DNA from: Bacteroidales bacterium
GTDB lineage: Bacteria > Bacteroidota > Bacteroidia > Bacteroidales > F082
Reading direction: 5' to 3'
Assembly (NCBI GenBank): GCA_028277395.1
Contig: JANQGJ010000071.1
Coordinates: 62,001 to 126,000 of the forward strand
DNA: 64,000 nucleotides
A program made the position numbers and the translations under genes. The notes beneath the pieces were generated by a model that had not been told where the DNA came from, did no database searches, and saw only the letters and a list, made by a program, of their open reading frames with translations. Position 1 is the stretch's first letter. Each line of letters starts with the position of its first letter. Below, one piece after another: positions 7,954 to 17,271 of the stretch.

Positions 7954-8271
7954 TTATTTGTGATGTATTCTATCGTGACAAGCATTACAAACAGAAACCA
8001 GCCATTTAATAGGTTCTCTTCCAATGTTTTTTTTCGCGTATCTTTTGTGATGAACCTGGGTAGCTCGTGCACCACAGTATACACAGCGCCAATTATCCCG
8101 CCTTAGCACAACATATCGTTTCCGTTTCCAATCGTCTGATTTTAGATATACGTTTCTATAATAGTTTCGTCTTCTTTTTCGCTGCAGCTCATACAACAGG
8201 CGTTTGATTGCATATCCAACTATTAAGGCAACTAATAAAATTATAATTTGATGGTCTTCATTGTTCCACAT
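7954..8271 (-). CDS. Membrane-anchored HNH endonuclease
   Basis: 105 residues. One hydrophobic segment (about 9-25) is followed by a very basic stretch (LQRKRRRNYYR). A compact HNH domain comes next, with Cys63-x2-Cys66, His74-His75, and Cys95-x2-Cys98-His99 ending RIHHK. These are the zinc and metal ligands of an HNH nuclease. The short N-terminal segment predicts attachment to the inner membrane with the nuclease in the cytoplasm. It is the next minus-strand gene after drmB, 262 bases away, at the place where class 2 DISARM loci usually continue into drmC. A functional link is inference; it could equally be an unrelated neighbour. Confidence 0.8.
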   Translation of the reverse strand: MWNNEDHQIIILLVALIVGYAIKRLLYELQRKRRRNYYRNVYLKSDDWKRKRYVVLRRDNWRCVYCGARATQVHHKRYAKKNIGREPIKWLVSVCNACHDRIHHK

Positions 8272-8533
8272 TGCTTGAGTTTGTTTTGTGAGTGGTTATA
8301 TATTATCTCAATAGTTGTTATCAAGAATTCATTATCTGCTGTATTAGTTAAGGTTACAATTGGCAACTCCTGTCTTAAATGTTAAAGTCTGAGCATAGAT
8401 GTAATCAGTATAGTTTGGTTTTTTGTCTACATATTTGTGAAATATTGTTGTGGATAAAATTAAAATGCGTATGAATGAATAGTTTATCTTATTATTTAAT
8501 ATTCTTAAACATTTATGGTTTTTATAGCTAACT

Positions 8534-10525
8534 TTAGATATTTCTGTAAAATCCATATTTTGAATCAATCAATATTGCTCTGTCTAAATAACTATTAAAT
8601 TCTTCGCACGATGTTTCAGGAAGAAGGCTGCACGAGTAGCAAGCAGCAAGATTTAATCCACCTATTCCTTGTCCTTCCGAATTATAACAAATTGGGTCAG
8701 AAGAACAGTCTTTTGCTCTCGCTAATGCAGATTCTAATATTTTAATAAACCTTTCGGGATTTGATTGAGAAACTAATCCCCCAAAACTACCTTCGGCACC
8801 TGCCATTGTATAAATTAGTACGCCTTGCATCTCATTTTCATTTACATAAAGTCTTTCTGAAATTGAAGATGTAGAATAACCGGTCAAAAATTCCAACTCC
8901 TTAATCAAAATATGTGAGAATGTATGAATAAAGATGAACTTGGCAAAATAGCTTAAGTTAGAGAACATTTTTCTTTTTTCTTCAGATGACCTATACTCGG
9001 AACTTTCTCCATTATTCCGTAAAGTTTCAATTCTTTTCTTGAAATCTTTATTGGTTGATTGTTCGTTAAACCAATTTAGAATTTTGTCCAATTCAAAGTC
9101 AATGAAAATTCCTTCACCGAAACTTTCAATCCCAGGAAGTAATTTTGCTGCTTTACCTTTTGATGAAGTGTATTTAGCTTTTACTGCTTCCTTACTAACT
9201 CGAATAAAATCATCCATCGAGTTATCAGCAAACAAATCTTTGTCTATTGGTTCTTGACGACTAAATCCGGTCTGAACGGATGTTAGTTTTAGACGATTTA
9301 TTTTCAAAAGTTTAGAAATGCCATAATTTTTAAATAATTCAGATTTTTCTTCTTCAAAAACAAGGTCAAAATCGTCAGGGCTTTCAACAGATGTTAAATA
9401 ATTATATTCTTTCAAACGATAATCAACTTCCTTGATAAAATCTTGTTTTTCTGGATTAACAACTTCTTCTATTTCATTTATTGAAAGCTTAACGTCCCCC
9501 TTATTAATTTTTTCCTGAATCTTTTCTACTGATAATTCTGCATCAAAAAATAGTGTTCTTATCTTATCTTTTAATTCCTTTTTTATTGTTTTTGTTGGCA
9601 GATACAAGCTATTTGTAATAAGTGGGTAATAAACACTGTTACTTGTACGTATCACAGGTTTAAACAATATTTTTTGTTCATGACCCTTGTTGTCTAAAAC
9701 AGGATTTCCTTCATTATCTGTAATGATTTTAATTTCCCCATTCTTATCAAAATCAGGAACTCGGAGACCTAAAAGACCTGTAAGCGAAACTTGTTTCCCT
9801 TGTGTTGCACATACTGGATTTTTACATTGTATTCTAACCCCAGAGAAATCAGAGAAAGTATCCGAACGCAAATATTTTAAATCTTGTTTGTCACAGCAAT
9901 TACCATTGAAAACAATTTTTTGCTGCCCTGAATTCTCATCTTTCTCACGAGATAAATTTGTCCATAAATTCCAAGGCAAATCTTTAATATTACCGTTTGG
10001 AGCTGTCAAAATGAACCGAACCTGTTCTAAAGGATAATACTTTCTTTTCTCCTTATTTTTCTTAGCTTCTTGGTAGCATTTATAGCACTTGGGAGGTGTA
10101 AATGAATCATTAATTTTATTTATTTCTTTACTCTGGAAAACGTTCTTCCAGCCTTTATACCAATCATCAATATGTTTAAAACTATTGCATTTGTTACAGT
10201 ACATCCATTTGGGGAAATATTCAGCATCTACAATATGGTCTTTGAGTTTTGGTAATGATGTATTGTAAAAAGCAGAATAGTTGGCTGGGACTTTTACAAT
10301 TTGTGCTAATTCGGGAAAGTAAAATTTTAGACGTTTTAATAAACGCTCATCGTTTATGTTTTCATTCTCTTGAACTTCTATTTTCCCTTTTTCAATTAAA
10401 TAAAAGTATCTCCACCTATCAAAGCCCTTTATTATCAAGGCTCCATCTACTGTTTCTATAATAGAACCAACTCCTCCATAAGAGCTAATTAGTTTTCTGG
10501 TTTGTAACTCTGTGTATTTAGCCAT
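8534..10525 (-). CDS. drmB: DrmB-like protein (DUF1998) of a DISARM-type defence locus
   Basis: 663 residues from ATG 10525. The start at 10573 would overlap drmA by 56 bases, whereas ATG 10525 gives an 8-base overlap and the sensible N-terminus MAKYTELQTRKLISSYGG. The N-terminal part has two CxxC pairs (CNKC and CYKC) likely to bind zinc. The C-terminal part is the DUF1998 core (GVLIYTMAGAEGSFGGLVSQ). It ends in a cysteine cluster (CSSDPIC, then AACYSCSLLPETSCEEFNSY) that is the signature of DrmB. In DISARM, DrmB works with the helicase DrmA to sense and restrict incoming phage DNA. Gene order and overlap with drmA support the assignment. Confidence 0.8.
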   Translation of the reverse strand: MAKYTELQTRKLISSYGGVGSIIETVDGALIIKGFDRWRYFYLIEKGKIEVQENENINDERLLKRLKFYFPELAQIVKVPANYSAFYNTSLPKLKDHIVDAEYFPKWMYCNKCNSFKHIDDWYKGWKNVFQSKEINKINDSFTPPKCYKCYQEAKKNKEKRKYYPLEQVRFILTAPNGNIKDLPWNLWTNLSREKDENSGQQKIVFNGNCCDKQDLKYLRSDTFSDFSGVRIQCKNPVCATQGKQVSLTGLLGLRVPDFDKNGEIKIITDNEGNPVLDNKGHEQKILFKPVIRTSNSVYYPLITNSLYLPTKTIKKELKDKIRTLFFDAELSVEKIQEKINKGDVKLSINEIEEVVNPEKQDFIKEVDYRLKEYNYLTSVESPDDFDLVFEEEKSELFKNYGISKLLKINRLKLTSVQTGFSRQEPIDKDLFADNSMDDFIRVSKEAVKAKYTSSKGKAAKLLPGIESFGEGIFIDFELDKILNWFNEQSTNKDFKKRIETLRNNGESSEYRSSEEKRKMFSNLSYFAKFIFIHTFSHILIKELEFLTGYSTSSISERLYVNENEMQGVLIYTMAGAEGSFGGLVSQSNPERFIKILESALARAKDCSSDPICYNSEGQGIGGLNLAACYSCSLLPETSCEEFNSYLDRAILIDSKYGFYRNI

Positions 10526-13500
10526 TTCTACTAATTTTTGGTAGTCCAACTTTAATAAATGAATTTGTGTCAATCTCTCTCATAGATTGCATAACAGACC
10601 ATAAATTGTCTTTGTTAAAATTCTTTTCAGCAGGTTTTATAAGCAATCCAATTTCTGTTTTGTTAGCTTCATAATTTTTCAAATCGTGGTTTTCAATTTT
10701 ATCAAGCCAGTCATCAGCTAAATCATCTAATTTTCGCTCGAAATGTGCAAGTATTTTTGAATTACTTGAAAAACGATTATGAATCTCATTTCTTAAACCA
10801 TCCAACATTTCTGTTTGAAAGTATTGGGCTGAATTATTTGAAGCCATTCCAGGAACTTTGTGTCGAATGTATGTTATCATAAGACTTGTAAGCATTTTCT
10901 CAAGAGTATTTTCGGTAAAAGGAGTTAAGCTCACAGGTTCTACATTTTTATAAAATGCCTGATGAAATGGTATGAAATGTTCAAAATGTGATTTGTCTCG
11001 TGCTCTGTTTGCGTCTAACAAATCAATAACTAATCCTTTATAATTCCGTCCAACGCGACTTGATGCTTGGATGTATTCAGCGATATTCTTTGGCTGTCCA
11101 TTAATAAGCATTATATTGAATCTGTCAATATCAATCCCAACTGAAATCATATTTGTGGCAAGAACCAAATCAATGATGTCAGTTACGAAAGTATTTCCGT
11201 TTGTATCCTTTTTCAGTGTGTTCTCATTAAAGGTATTTTCTTCAAGACGCTTTAGAGTTTGTTTGATTTTTGAACTATCAATTCTACTTGTAAGTTCTTC
11301 ATCTCGATTGTATAAATAATCATGGTTGAATTTATAATATGGATTTTCCCCAAATATCTTATTTTGTAGAGTTGAGGTAAACGTTGAAATTTCATCGCCA
11401 ACTTTGTTGTGTATCTTGCCAACATCTTTTAAGCTGTTATAGTAAGATACGATAGTCCAATATTTATCAAATATTTCATAGTCATTTTTTCCATTCTGGA
11501 TTAGTTTCTTAAACGCTTCTAATCGGGCAACAAATAAATTGGCAATCATCTGTAACTGAGTATCAATTGTAGATTTACCAGTCGGTATAAAACCTAAATA
11601 TCTTCGTTTACTTTCTGTTTTAGAAACTTTTGCGAAAAAACTATCATTGTAGCTTAATCCAGAAGGTGGGAAAATATTCACTTTCCTTTTTGTTCCATAC
11701 AAAGCTTTAATTTGTTCATTTGTGTTTCGAGTAGTAGCAGTTGATGAAATTATTTTGGGTTTACGCCCGTTTCTTGAACACAAAATCTCAATAACACTTT
11801 CGAAAATCCCTGTTATTGAACCCAAAGGACCTGTTAATAAATGTAATTCATCCTGAATAATTAAATCAGGTGGTAATTTCTCATTATCTAAGGAGTTGAA
11901 AAATCGGTGTCCGTTTGCTTTCCATGCCAACATTGCAAACTTATCTACAGTTCCAAAAAGTAATGTTGGTGGTGTTTCATAGAGCATTTCATCAACTACC
12001 TGAATTGGTAGTCCACTATGAAAATTGCAATTTTTATTCAAGCATTTTATTTTAAACTCGACACTTTTATTTTTCCCAGTCAGTTTAAAACCATAATCCC
12101 AATTCCCGTATTCATTTTTAGTAATTAGTTTCGTTCCGCACCATGGACAAGAGCTTATCTGAAAAACATTTTTACCTTCAGGATTACCATTCTTTTTATT
12201 GCACTCTTCATTGATTTCTTCAACTTTTTCTTCAGCTTCCTTTAATGTGTTTGGTGTAGAAGACATACCAACCCACATCCCAATATTTATTGGAGACTGC
12301 CTTAATTCACTTTCAAAATAACTCCTTAAAAACTCTAATGAAACAATTAGTCTTGATGCCCTTTCAAACTGCTGTGCTGTAAGAAGCCGCAACGTATAAC
12401 GCATTATCACTGATGTCCCTTCAAATCCAGTTTCATTTATTAGCCTTCGATAAATGATTGTGAATGCTGCAACTGCAAGATAGGCTTCTGTTTTTCCACC
12501 ACCTGTTGGAAACCAAATTAAATCAACAATTTCATTTCGTGAATCAGAATTTAATTCGGTTACGCTATCAATATTTAACAACAAGAAAGCTAATTGGAAT
12601 GGACGATATTTGGGTCTGTTAAAAGACAGCCTTGAAAAATCATAGTTCTCGAAATAGCTAATCTGTTTATAATTTATCTCATTATTTAGGTCTTGTAATT
12701 CTTTTTCTTTTCCAGAGAAATCATTATCATTTGAAATGATTATTTGTATTAGCATTGCTGAATTTGCTAATTGAAATGCTCTAAATATATCATCGGATTT
12801 TAATAGAATGATATTTGATTTCAACCTGTTAAAGTTGTAATCCAAATCATTGAAGATAGTTTCTTCAATTTTCGCATTTACCGAAGGTTTTTTCTTTTGT
12901 TCATTTATCCAAATCCCATATAAATCAACAAATGATTCTAATTGCTCTATTATTTGAGATTGGTTTTTATCTGAAAAATGTGATAAGCTATAAATATCTA
13001 AACTTTCATTTAAGGAAAGAAAGTCATCTAAATTATCTTTAAAATCTTCTTTTGAAAAGCTATTTTTTGTGTCCTTTATATCATATTGAGGCAAAAAAGT
13101 AGTTTGGATTGTTTCTTCTGATTTATTCCAAATCACTGAGCAATTATGCCCAATACCATAGCTGAATTTATCTTTATACAGATAGTTTAGGACTTCAGCT
13201 TCACTGTCTAATGGATTTAACTCAATGTATGACTTATAAGGCTTTAATTCACTTACTTTTACTTTAATGTTGGCTTGAAAAATAGATTTCTGATTTAATA
13301 ATTCTTTACCATTTGAAAATTGATTTGCAGGGTGTGAATCAGAAGTATTGGCGAATTGAATTTTTACATAAATGTTATTGGGGTTTTTCGCAAAACTATA
13401 TGTTCTAACAGTATAAGAAGCTCTTAGATAATCTTCTTTTGTTTTCCTTAGGTTTCGTTCAAAAATTGATTTAGGAATTTTTGTTTCTGATATTGGAACT

Positions 13501-14258
13501 AATTCTTTAATAACTATTTCTTCCCGTTTCCATTTCCTACCAAAAAGTTTTTCAATCATTTGTGTTTCCACTCTTTTAGGAAATTCTCTTTTGTATTCAT
13601 CGAAAATAACATAGTCTCCTGACCGTTTCTTTTTTCCGCCTTTAAACCCTTCAATTTTCTTAGTTAAAAGTAAATGCCCATCTTCATATCCCAATTTTTG
13701 TCTCAGGGCATCTGGAAATTTTTCATTGTTTAATATTGTTTCTTGATAAAGGTTTTCAGGAAACATAATCTTACATTCGCTTAAATCTTTTTCATTTTTT
13801 TCATCAATTTGAGAATACAATCCAAAATTAAATTCTACATCAAGTTCCTTTACATTTTTGTTCACGCAAAAAGTTAAGCCAATATTTGAAGGGAAAAAGG
13901 TATTTTGAGATATTTTAAGTTCATCATCTTCATTTGGTTCCTTTCTTTTTTTGTCAATACCATTTTCTTGTGTACCTAAATCAGCATTCTCATCTCCTTG
14001 TTCAAGCTCTGCATTTTCTTCGCTATCGGTCTCATTATTGAGTTCTGCATCTGCCTTTTCATCAAAGGTCTGTACTTTTTGTTTCTCTGGGAAAAGGACA
14101 CCAGTGTAATATCTTTGCAGGGGATAATCTGCAATTATTTCTTTATTAGCATCTTTTTCAGAAACGAAAATATCAGAACCAGGTCCTAAAAGACCTTTTT
14201 TAATTCTTCCCTGAAAAATATCTCTTGCAATGCTGTCGTGACTTCTATTCATTTTCAA
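10518..14258 (-). CDS. drmA: DrmA-like SF2 helicase of a DISARM-type defence locus
   Basis: 1246 residues. The N-terminus (GLLGPGSDI then YPLQRYYTGVLFP) matches the opening of DrmA proteins. An acidic, low-complexity insert covers about 65-112. The helicase core has Walker A WFPTGGGKTEAYL (GGGKT 586-590), a zinc module CPWCGTK (704-710) with Cys739 and Cys744, the Walker B-type box QDELHLL (DELH 803-806, in place of DEAH), motif III SSTATT (839-844) and motif VI QASSRVGRNYKG. DrmA is the motor of DISARM, translocating on DNA together with DrmB. It overlaps drmE by 14 bases and drmB by 8, so the three genes form one tight translational unit. ATG 14252 is an alternative start. Confidence 0.85.
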   Translation of the reverse strand: MKMNRSHDSIARDIFQGRIKKGLLGPGSDIFVSEKDANKEIIADYPLQRYYTGVLFPEKQKVQTFDEKADAELNNETDSEENAELEQGDENADLGTQENGIDKKRKEPNEDDELKISQNTFFPSNIGLTFCVNKNVKELDVEFNFGLYSQIDEKNEKDLSECKIMFPENLYQETILNNEKFPDALRQKLGYEDGHLLLTKKIEGFKGGKKKRSGDYVIFDEYKREFPKRVETQMIEKLFGRKWKREEIVIKELVPISETKIPKSIFERNLRKTKEDYLRASYTVRTYSFAKNPNNIYVKIQFANTSDSHPANQFSNGKELLNQKSIFQANIKVKVSELKPYKSYIELNPLDSEAEVLNYLYKDKFSYGIGHNCSVIWNKSEETIQTTFLPQYDIKDTKNSFSKEDFKDNLDDFLSLNESLDIYSLSHFSDKNQSQIIEQLESFVDLYGIWINEQKKKPSVNAKIEETIFNDLDYNFNRLKSNIILLKSDDIFRAFQLANSAMLIQIIISNDNDFSGKEKELQDLNNEINYKQISYFENYDFSRLSFNRPKYRPFQLAFLLLNIDSVTELNSDSRNEIVDLIWFPTGGGKTEAYLAVAAFTIIYRRLINETGFEGTSVIMRYTLRLLTAQQFERASRLIVSLEFLRSYFESELRQSPINIGMWVGMSSTPNTLKEAEEKVEEINEECNKKNGNPEGKNVFQISSCPWCGTKLITKNEYGNWDYGFKLTGKNKSVEFKIKCLNKNCNFHSGLPIQVVDEMLYETPPTLLFGTVDKFAMLAWKANGHRFFNSLDNEKLPPDLIIQDELHLLTGPLGSITGIFESVIEILCSRNGRKPKIISSTATTRNTNEQIKALYGTKRKVNIFPPSGLSYNDSFFAKVSKTESKRRYLGFIPTGKSTIDTQLQMIANLFVARLEAFKKLIQNGKNDYEIFDKYWTIVSYYNSLKDVGKIHNKVGDEISTFTSTLQNKIFGENPYYKFNHDYLYNRDEELTSRIDSSKIKQTLKRLEENTFNENTLKKDTNGNTFVTDIIDLVLATNMISVGIDIDRFNIMLINGQPKNIAEYIQASSRVGRNYKGLVIDLLDANRARDKSHFEHFIPFHQAFYKNVEPVSLTPFTENTLEKMLTSLMITYIRHKVPGMASNNSAQYFQTEMLDGLRNEIHNRFSSNSKILAHFERKLDDLADDWLDKIENHDLKNYEANKTEIGLLIKPAEKNFNKDNLWSVMQSMREIDTNSFIKVGLPKISRNG

Positions 14259-16599
14259 TCACTTTTATAGTTTTTATAATTCTTTCTTTGGCATTCTGGT
14301 CAACAAATTGTTGAATCTGTTTTTCTGAAAATTTCAACAATAGTTTCCCTTTTTTCTTATTCTGAATGTAATCTGAAATTTCAGAACTGAACCTTCTTCC
14401 TAATGACTTCATAATTCTATTATAACCAAGTCGATATTTTAAAATATCATTGAAATTCTCATTTAGCAAATCTGAATTTATTGATTTTCTAATAACGGAT
14501 AAATCCTTTTTGTTTTGTGGAAACTTGATGTCGCTATTTACATTAGTCCAGTTTCTTAGTGTTAACTCATTTGTTATAGATAAACCATTTTCAACAAGGC
14601 TTTTATGCAAATCGGTTAGAGAATTAAACTCTTTGGAGAATTTATTCAGTTCGTTCTTCCATAGTTTTGAAAACTCTTCAATTTTCGTAAACTCTCCATC
14701 TGTATCATATTCTAACGCAACTTGATAAAGTTCTTCTTTTGTTGAATTATCATAAACTCTGATTTTATCTCCAACAATTAGGTTTTTAACTTTCTCAAAA
14801 CGTTCTTTTCGTTGAATTTTAATTAAAACTGTTTTGTTTTCATCTAACTCCAAAACATCATCGTCATTTTCAAATGTCAACTCCTTTACAATATTTGAAC
14901 AGTTAACATCGGAATAATCAGGATTTATTTTAGCTTTATCATCTTGCTCAAATAGCCTTGAAATCAAGTTCGAAATGTTTTCAACCTTTTCGGTCTCTTT
15001 AAATGAGATACCAGAAATTGCAGACCTATCTGAGTTTTTTATTTCAAAATATGTTTCTCTTTTCAATTTATTGAAACTACTCTCGAAATGCTCTTTTTCC
15101 TGAGGATACAATAATATGCTTATTTTATTAGGGTTATAAATCATTGATTTCAAATGACTATATCCGAAAAAACCTAAAAATACTATTGTTTTATTTGTAG
15201 TGTCAAGGTTTTCAAATTCTTTAAAAGAGATTACATTTTTAATTGTTTCTTTATTTACTTCTTCGCTCCAAATCCCTAAATATTCTTTTGGAGCTACTAA
15301 AAAATCAATTTTATAAAAGTCCTGAAGTTTATCAAATTTTGCTTGGCTGTCTTTTTTGCACTCTACCAACTTGCAGTAGGCTTCTACTATATTTTCCCAA
15401 ATCTCTTCGTAATCATATTCGTCTATTTCATAAAATGCCGTTTCGACAATATCCTGTCCTTCTTTTTCAAAATAAACAAGCATGTTGTCAAGTTGAGCAA
15501 TTAACCTACTTTCCCTTGATGGGATAATAATCGGGAATAGGTTTCTAACAAACTTATAGAGTTCTTTTAAGTTTATTCCATAGTCGTTCTCTATCTGAGA
15601 TATTAGGAAGTCGAAATTTTCTAAATGGCTTGTAAATTCATCATTCTCAACATCAACCTTTTTGATTTGATAAGTAGTGAAATAATTGAAGAAATCTAAC
15701 TCAGGCAAAGTCCATTTCCATTTTAATAGGTTTGGGATGGCGTTCTCCGAAATATCGGCACTACCAATCAACAAACAGTTTTCAATTCTTTTGTTATTTA
15801 AATCTTCAGATATTTCTCGATGATGTTCTTTGTATTTATTGGAACCAATAATAGTAATGTTTCTAACTTTTGTTCCAATGTCGAGAATATGCTTCCTGGC
15901 AGTATCATAATCATTGACAATGTAAATCATTGGGTCAATTGGTAAATTGTCCGCTTTTTTTCCAGTCTTAGTGATGTATTGAAATGGAAATGCCTTGTGA
16001 ATACTATTACCATCAATAGTGTGTTGCTTTATTTCTTTTTCAATGCTTTTGTCTGTAACAATTACAGATTTATATTTAAACTTTGATGGTATTTCTTTAT
16101 CTCCCACAGCCAATATTTCATTGAAGAAATTCCTATAATAATCAAACTTGAGTTTTACTTGCCTGTTTTTCAAATTTGCAGTTGTAATTATATAACTCTT
16201 TATTGCATTAGGCCTTATAGTAATCTTTGTGTTGAATTTATCTTTTTTAATCAATTCGATATTTGACTTTGAAATTTTAGATATTTCATAACGATGTCCT
16301 TTTTTTTGAACTATATCACATACAGAATAGTGTGTGCAGTCATCTACATAATTATCAATGAAATTGTAAAGAGCAAGAGTAAAAATCGCTGGCACATAAA
16401 ATTTCGATTTAGTCTCTTTATCAGGAACGTAAATTAGAGTGTTCTTCTGTTTCTTTCTTTCCTTAATAGTTTGATATATCAGGTAAGAGTTTATTGTTTC
16501 GAAGTTATCTAAGTCCAATTTGTCAATTTGGAAATGTGATTTTAATTTCCGCTCAGCAAATTCAATTAATATTTCAATATACTTCGCTACATCTTCCAT
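14245..16599 (-). CDS. drmE: DrmE-like protein of a class 2 DISARM-type locus
   Basis: 784 residues with no signal peptide. The match rests on three points: position immediately upstream of drmA, as in class 2 DISARM; size close to what I recall for DrmE (about 800); and a C-terminal module with LHKSLVENGLSITNELTLRN followed by a W and the helical sequence FNDILKYRLGYNRIMKSLGR. That module resembles the winged-helix-like ends of DrmE-type proteins. The central KTIVFLGFFGYSHLKS is a Rossmann-like strand-turn. Catalytic residues are not evident, and the biochemical role of DrmE is unknown. Being first in the run, it is probably read from a promoter between 16600 and 16900. Confidence 0.6.
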   Translation of the reverse strand: MEDVAKYIEILIEFAERKLKSHFQIDKLDLDNFETINSYLIYQTIKERKKQKNTLIYVPDKETKSKFYVPAIFTLALYNFIDNYVDDCTHYSVCDIVQKKGHRYEISKISKSNIELIKKDKFNTKITIRPNAIKSYIITTANLKNRQVKLKFDYYRNFFNEILAVGDKEIPSKFKYKSVIVTDKSIEKEIKQHTIDGNSIHKAFPFQYITKTGKKADNLPIDPMIYIVNDYDTARKHILDIGTKVRNITIIGSNKYKEHHREISEDLNNKRIENCLLIGSADISENAIPNLLKWKWTLPELDFFNYFTTYQIKKVDVENDEFTSHLENFDFLISQIENDYGINLKELYKFVRNLFPIIIPSRESRLIAQLDNMLVYFEKEGQDIVETAFYEIDEYDYEEIWENIVEAYCKLVECKKDSQAKFDKLQDFYKIDFLVAPKEYLGIWSEEVNKETIKNVISFKEFENLDTTNKTIVFLGFFGYSHLKSMIYNPNKISILLYPQEKEHFESSFNKLKRETYFEIKNSDRSAISGISFKETEKVENISNLISRLFEQDDKAKINPDYSDVNCSNIVKELTFENDDDVLELDENKTVLIKIQRKERFEKVKNLIVGDKIRVYDNSTKEELYQVALEYDTDGEFTKIEEFSKLWKNELNKFSKEFNSLTDLHKSLVENGLSITNELTLRNWTNVNSDIKFPQNKKDLSVIRKSINSDLLNENFNDILKYRLGYNRIMKSLGRRFSSEISDYIQNKKKGKLLLKFSEKQIQQFVDQNAKERIIKTIKVIENE

Positions 16600-16770
16600 A
16601 TTTGTTTTTCGTGTTTTTCAATGAGCGGTGTCAAGAAATAGCTCTTTTGGTTTTTTCGGGTTGGCAATTTTGTGTGTCGGCGAAAATTAAATGTACTATT
16701 CGTGTAGTTTATTTTCACTTTGTTTTTTCAGTTTATTATTTATTTCGGGTTTTTAGCATTGGGTATAACC

Positions 16771-16786
16771 TATACAAACTTGTATA
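16771..16786. promoter_or_regulatory. Palindrome upstream of the drmE-like gene
   Basis: TATACAA AC TTGTATA has seven-base arms with a two-base spacer and lies 172 bases upstream of the drmE ATG. It has the form of a dimeric repressor site, but no regulator gene is next to it. Function is inferred only from shape. Confidence 0.35.
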
Positions 16787-16878
16787 TTACATATTTCTAT
16801 TAATTTCCATTTAGAGATTATTAATGTTTCAAACGATTAAACATGATTAATCACAAATGTTTTAGATTTACCATCTCT

Positions 16879-16990
16879 CCAAACCTACAAACAAAACAAA
16901 CACCAAACAATACCCTGAAAGTGTAGTGCAAAAACCTACATGGAAGTGTAGTTTATTGAAAATGTGTATTTTGTAATAGCAATAAAATCA
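16879..16990. repeat. Dispersed intergenic repeat, copy A
   Basis: About 110 bases starting CCAAACCTACAAACAAAAC align, mostly base for base, with 22421-22530: shared blocks include ACAAAACAAACACCA, CAATACCC, CTACATG, GTAGTTTAT and TTTTGTAA. It is non-coding and lies just outside the drm run. Confidence 0.65.
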
Positions 16991-17076
16991 GGGATTTATG
17001 TTTTTGCAGTTGTTGGAGGTAAGAATTTCGCCGGATAGTGTAAAATGCCGATTAAGATAATTTTAAGGTACTAATG

Positions 17077-17098
17077 CATTAAGTGAGGACACTTAATG
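17077..17098. repeat. Perfect 9-bp hairpin
   Basis: CATTAAGTG and CACTTAATG separated by AGGA. There is no adjoining T-run. It is in gene-free DNA between the drm run and the NTF2-like gene. Confidence 0.5.
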
Positions 17099-17152
17099 TG
17101 GTTTATCAATATCAAATTTATGACCCATAATTTAGGCAGACAGGATGCTGTT

Positions 17153-17169
17153 ATACCAGTGACTGGTAT
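17153..17169. repeat. Operator-like palindrome ATACCAGT-G-ACTGGTAT
   Basis: Eight-base perfect arms around a single G. It is the right size for a dimeric DNA-binding protein or a recombination site. It lies about 100 bases beyond the stop of the NTF2-like gene, so it is not an obvious promoter element. Confidence 0.4.
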
Positions 17170-17271
17170 TATTCGTTCTCAATCAGTTATCGTTAGATAA
17201 AAGACTACACACGCAAAGCGTGATTGCTTGTCGAATTTAGTATTAACCGGTTTCTTTCAGATTAAATCCGG

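Larger units (their letters stand above)
16600..17271. other. Gene-free stretch at the outer edge of the DISARM-like island
   Basis: No credible gene. It holds a palindrome (16771-16786), a repeat also present near 22.4 kb (16879-16990), a perfect hairpin (17077-17098), an operator-like palindrome (17153-17169) and the short hairpin CACGCAAAGCGTG (17210-17222). The promoter of the drm run must lie here, but no exact TAnnTTTG was found on the minus strand. Confidence 0.6.

Noticed and set aside
8344..8568. 74-codon minus-strand frame between the drmB and HNH genes
   Set aside because: It overlaps the end of drmB in another frame, has AT-rich low-information content (many N, I, K, Y) and no recognisable motif.
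10526..10573. Upstream ATG adding 16 residues to drmB
   Set aside because: It gives a 56-base overlap with drmA, whereas ATG 10525 gives the short 8-base overlap usual in this run.
16494..16814. 106-codon plus-strand frame upstream of drmE
   Set aside because: It runs antisense to the drmE start and then into non-coding DNA; the hydrophobic content reflects T-rich sequence.
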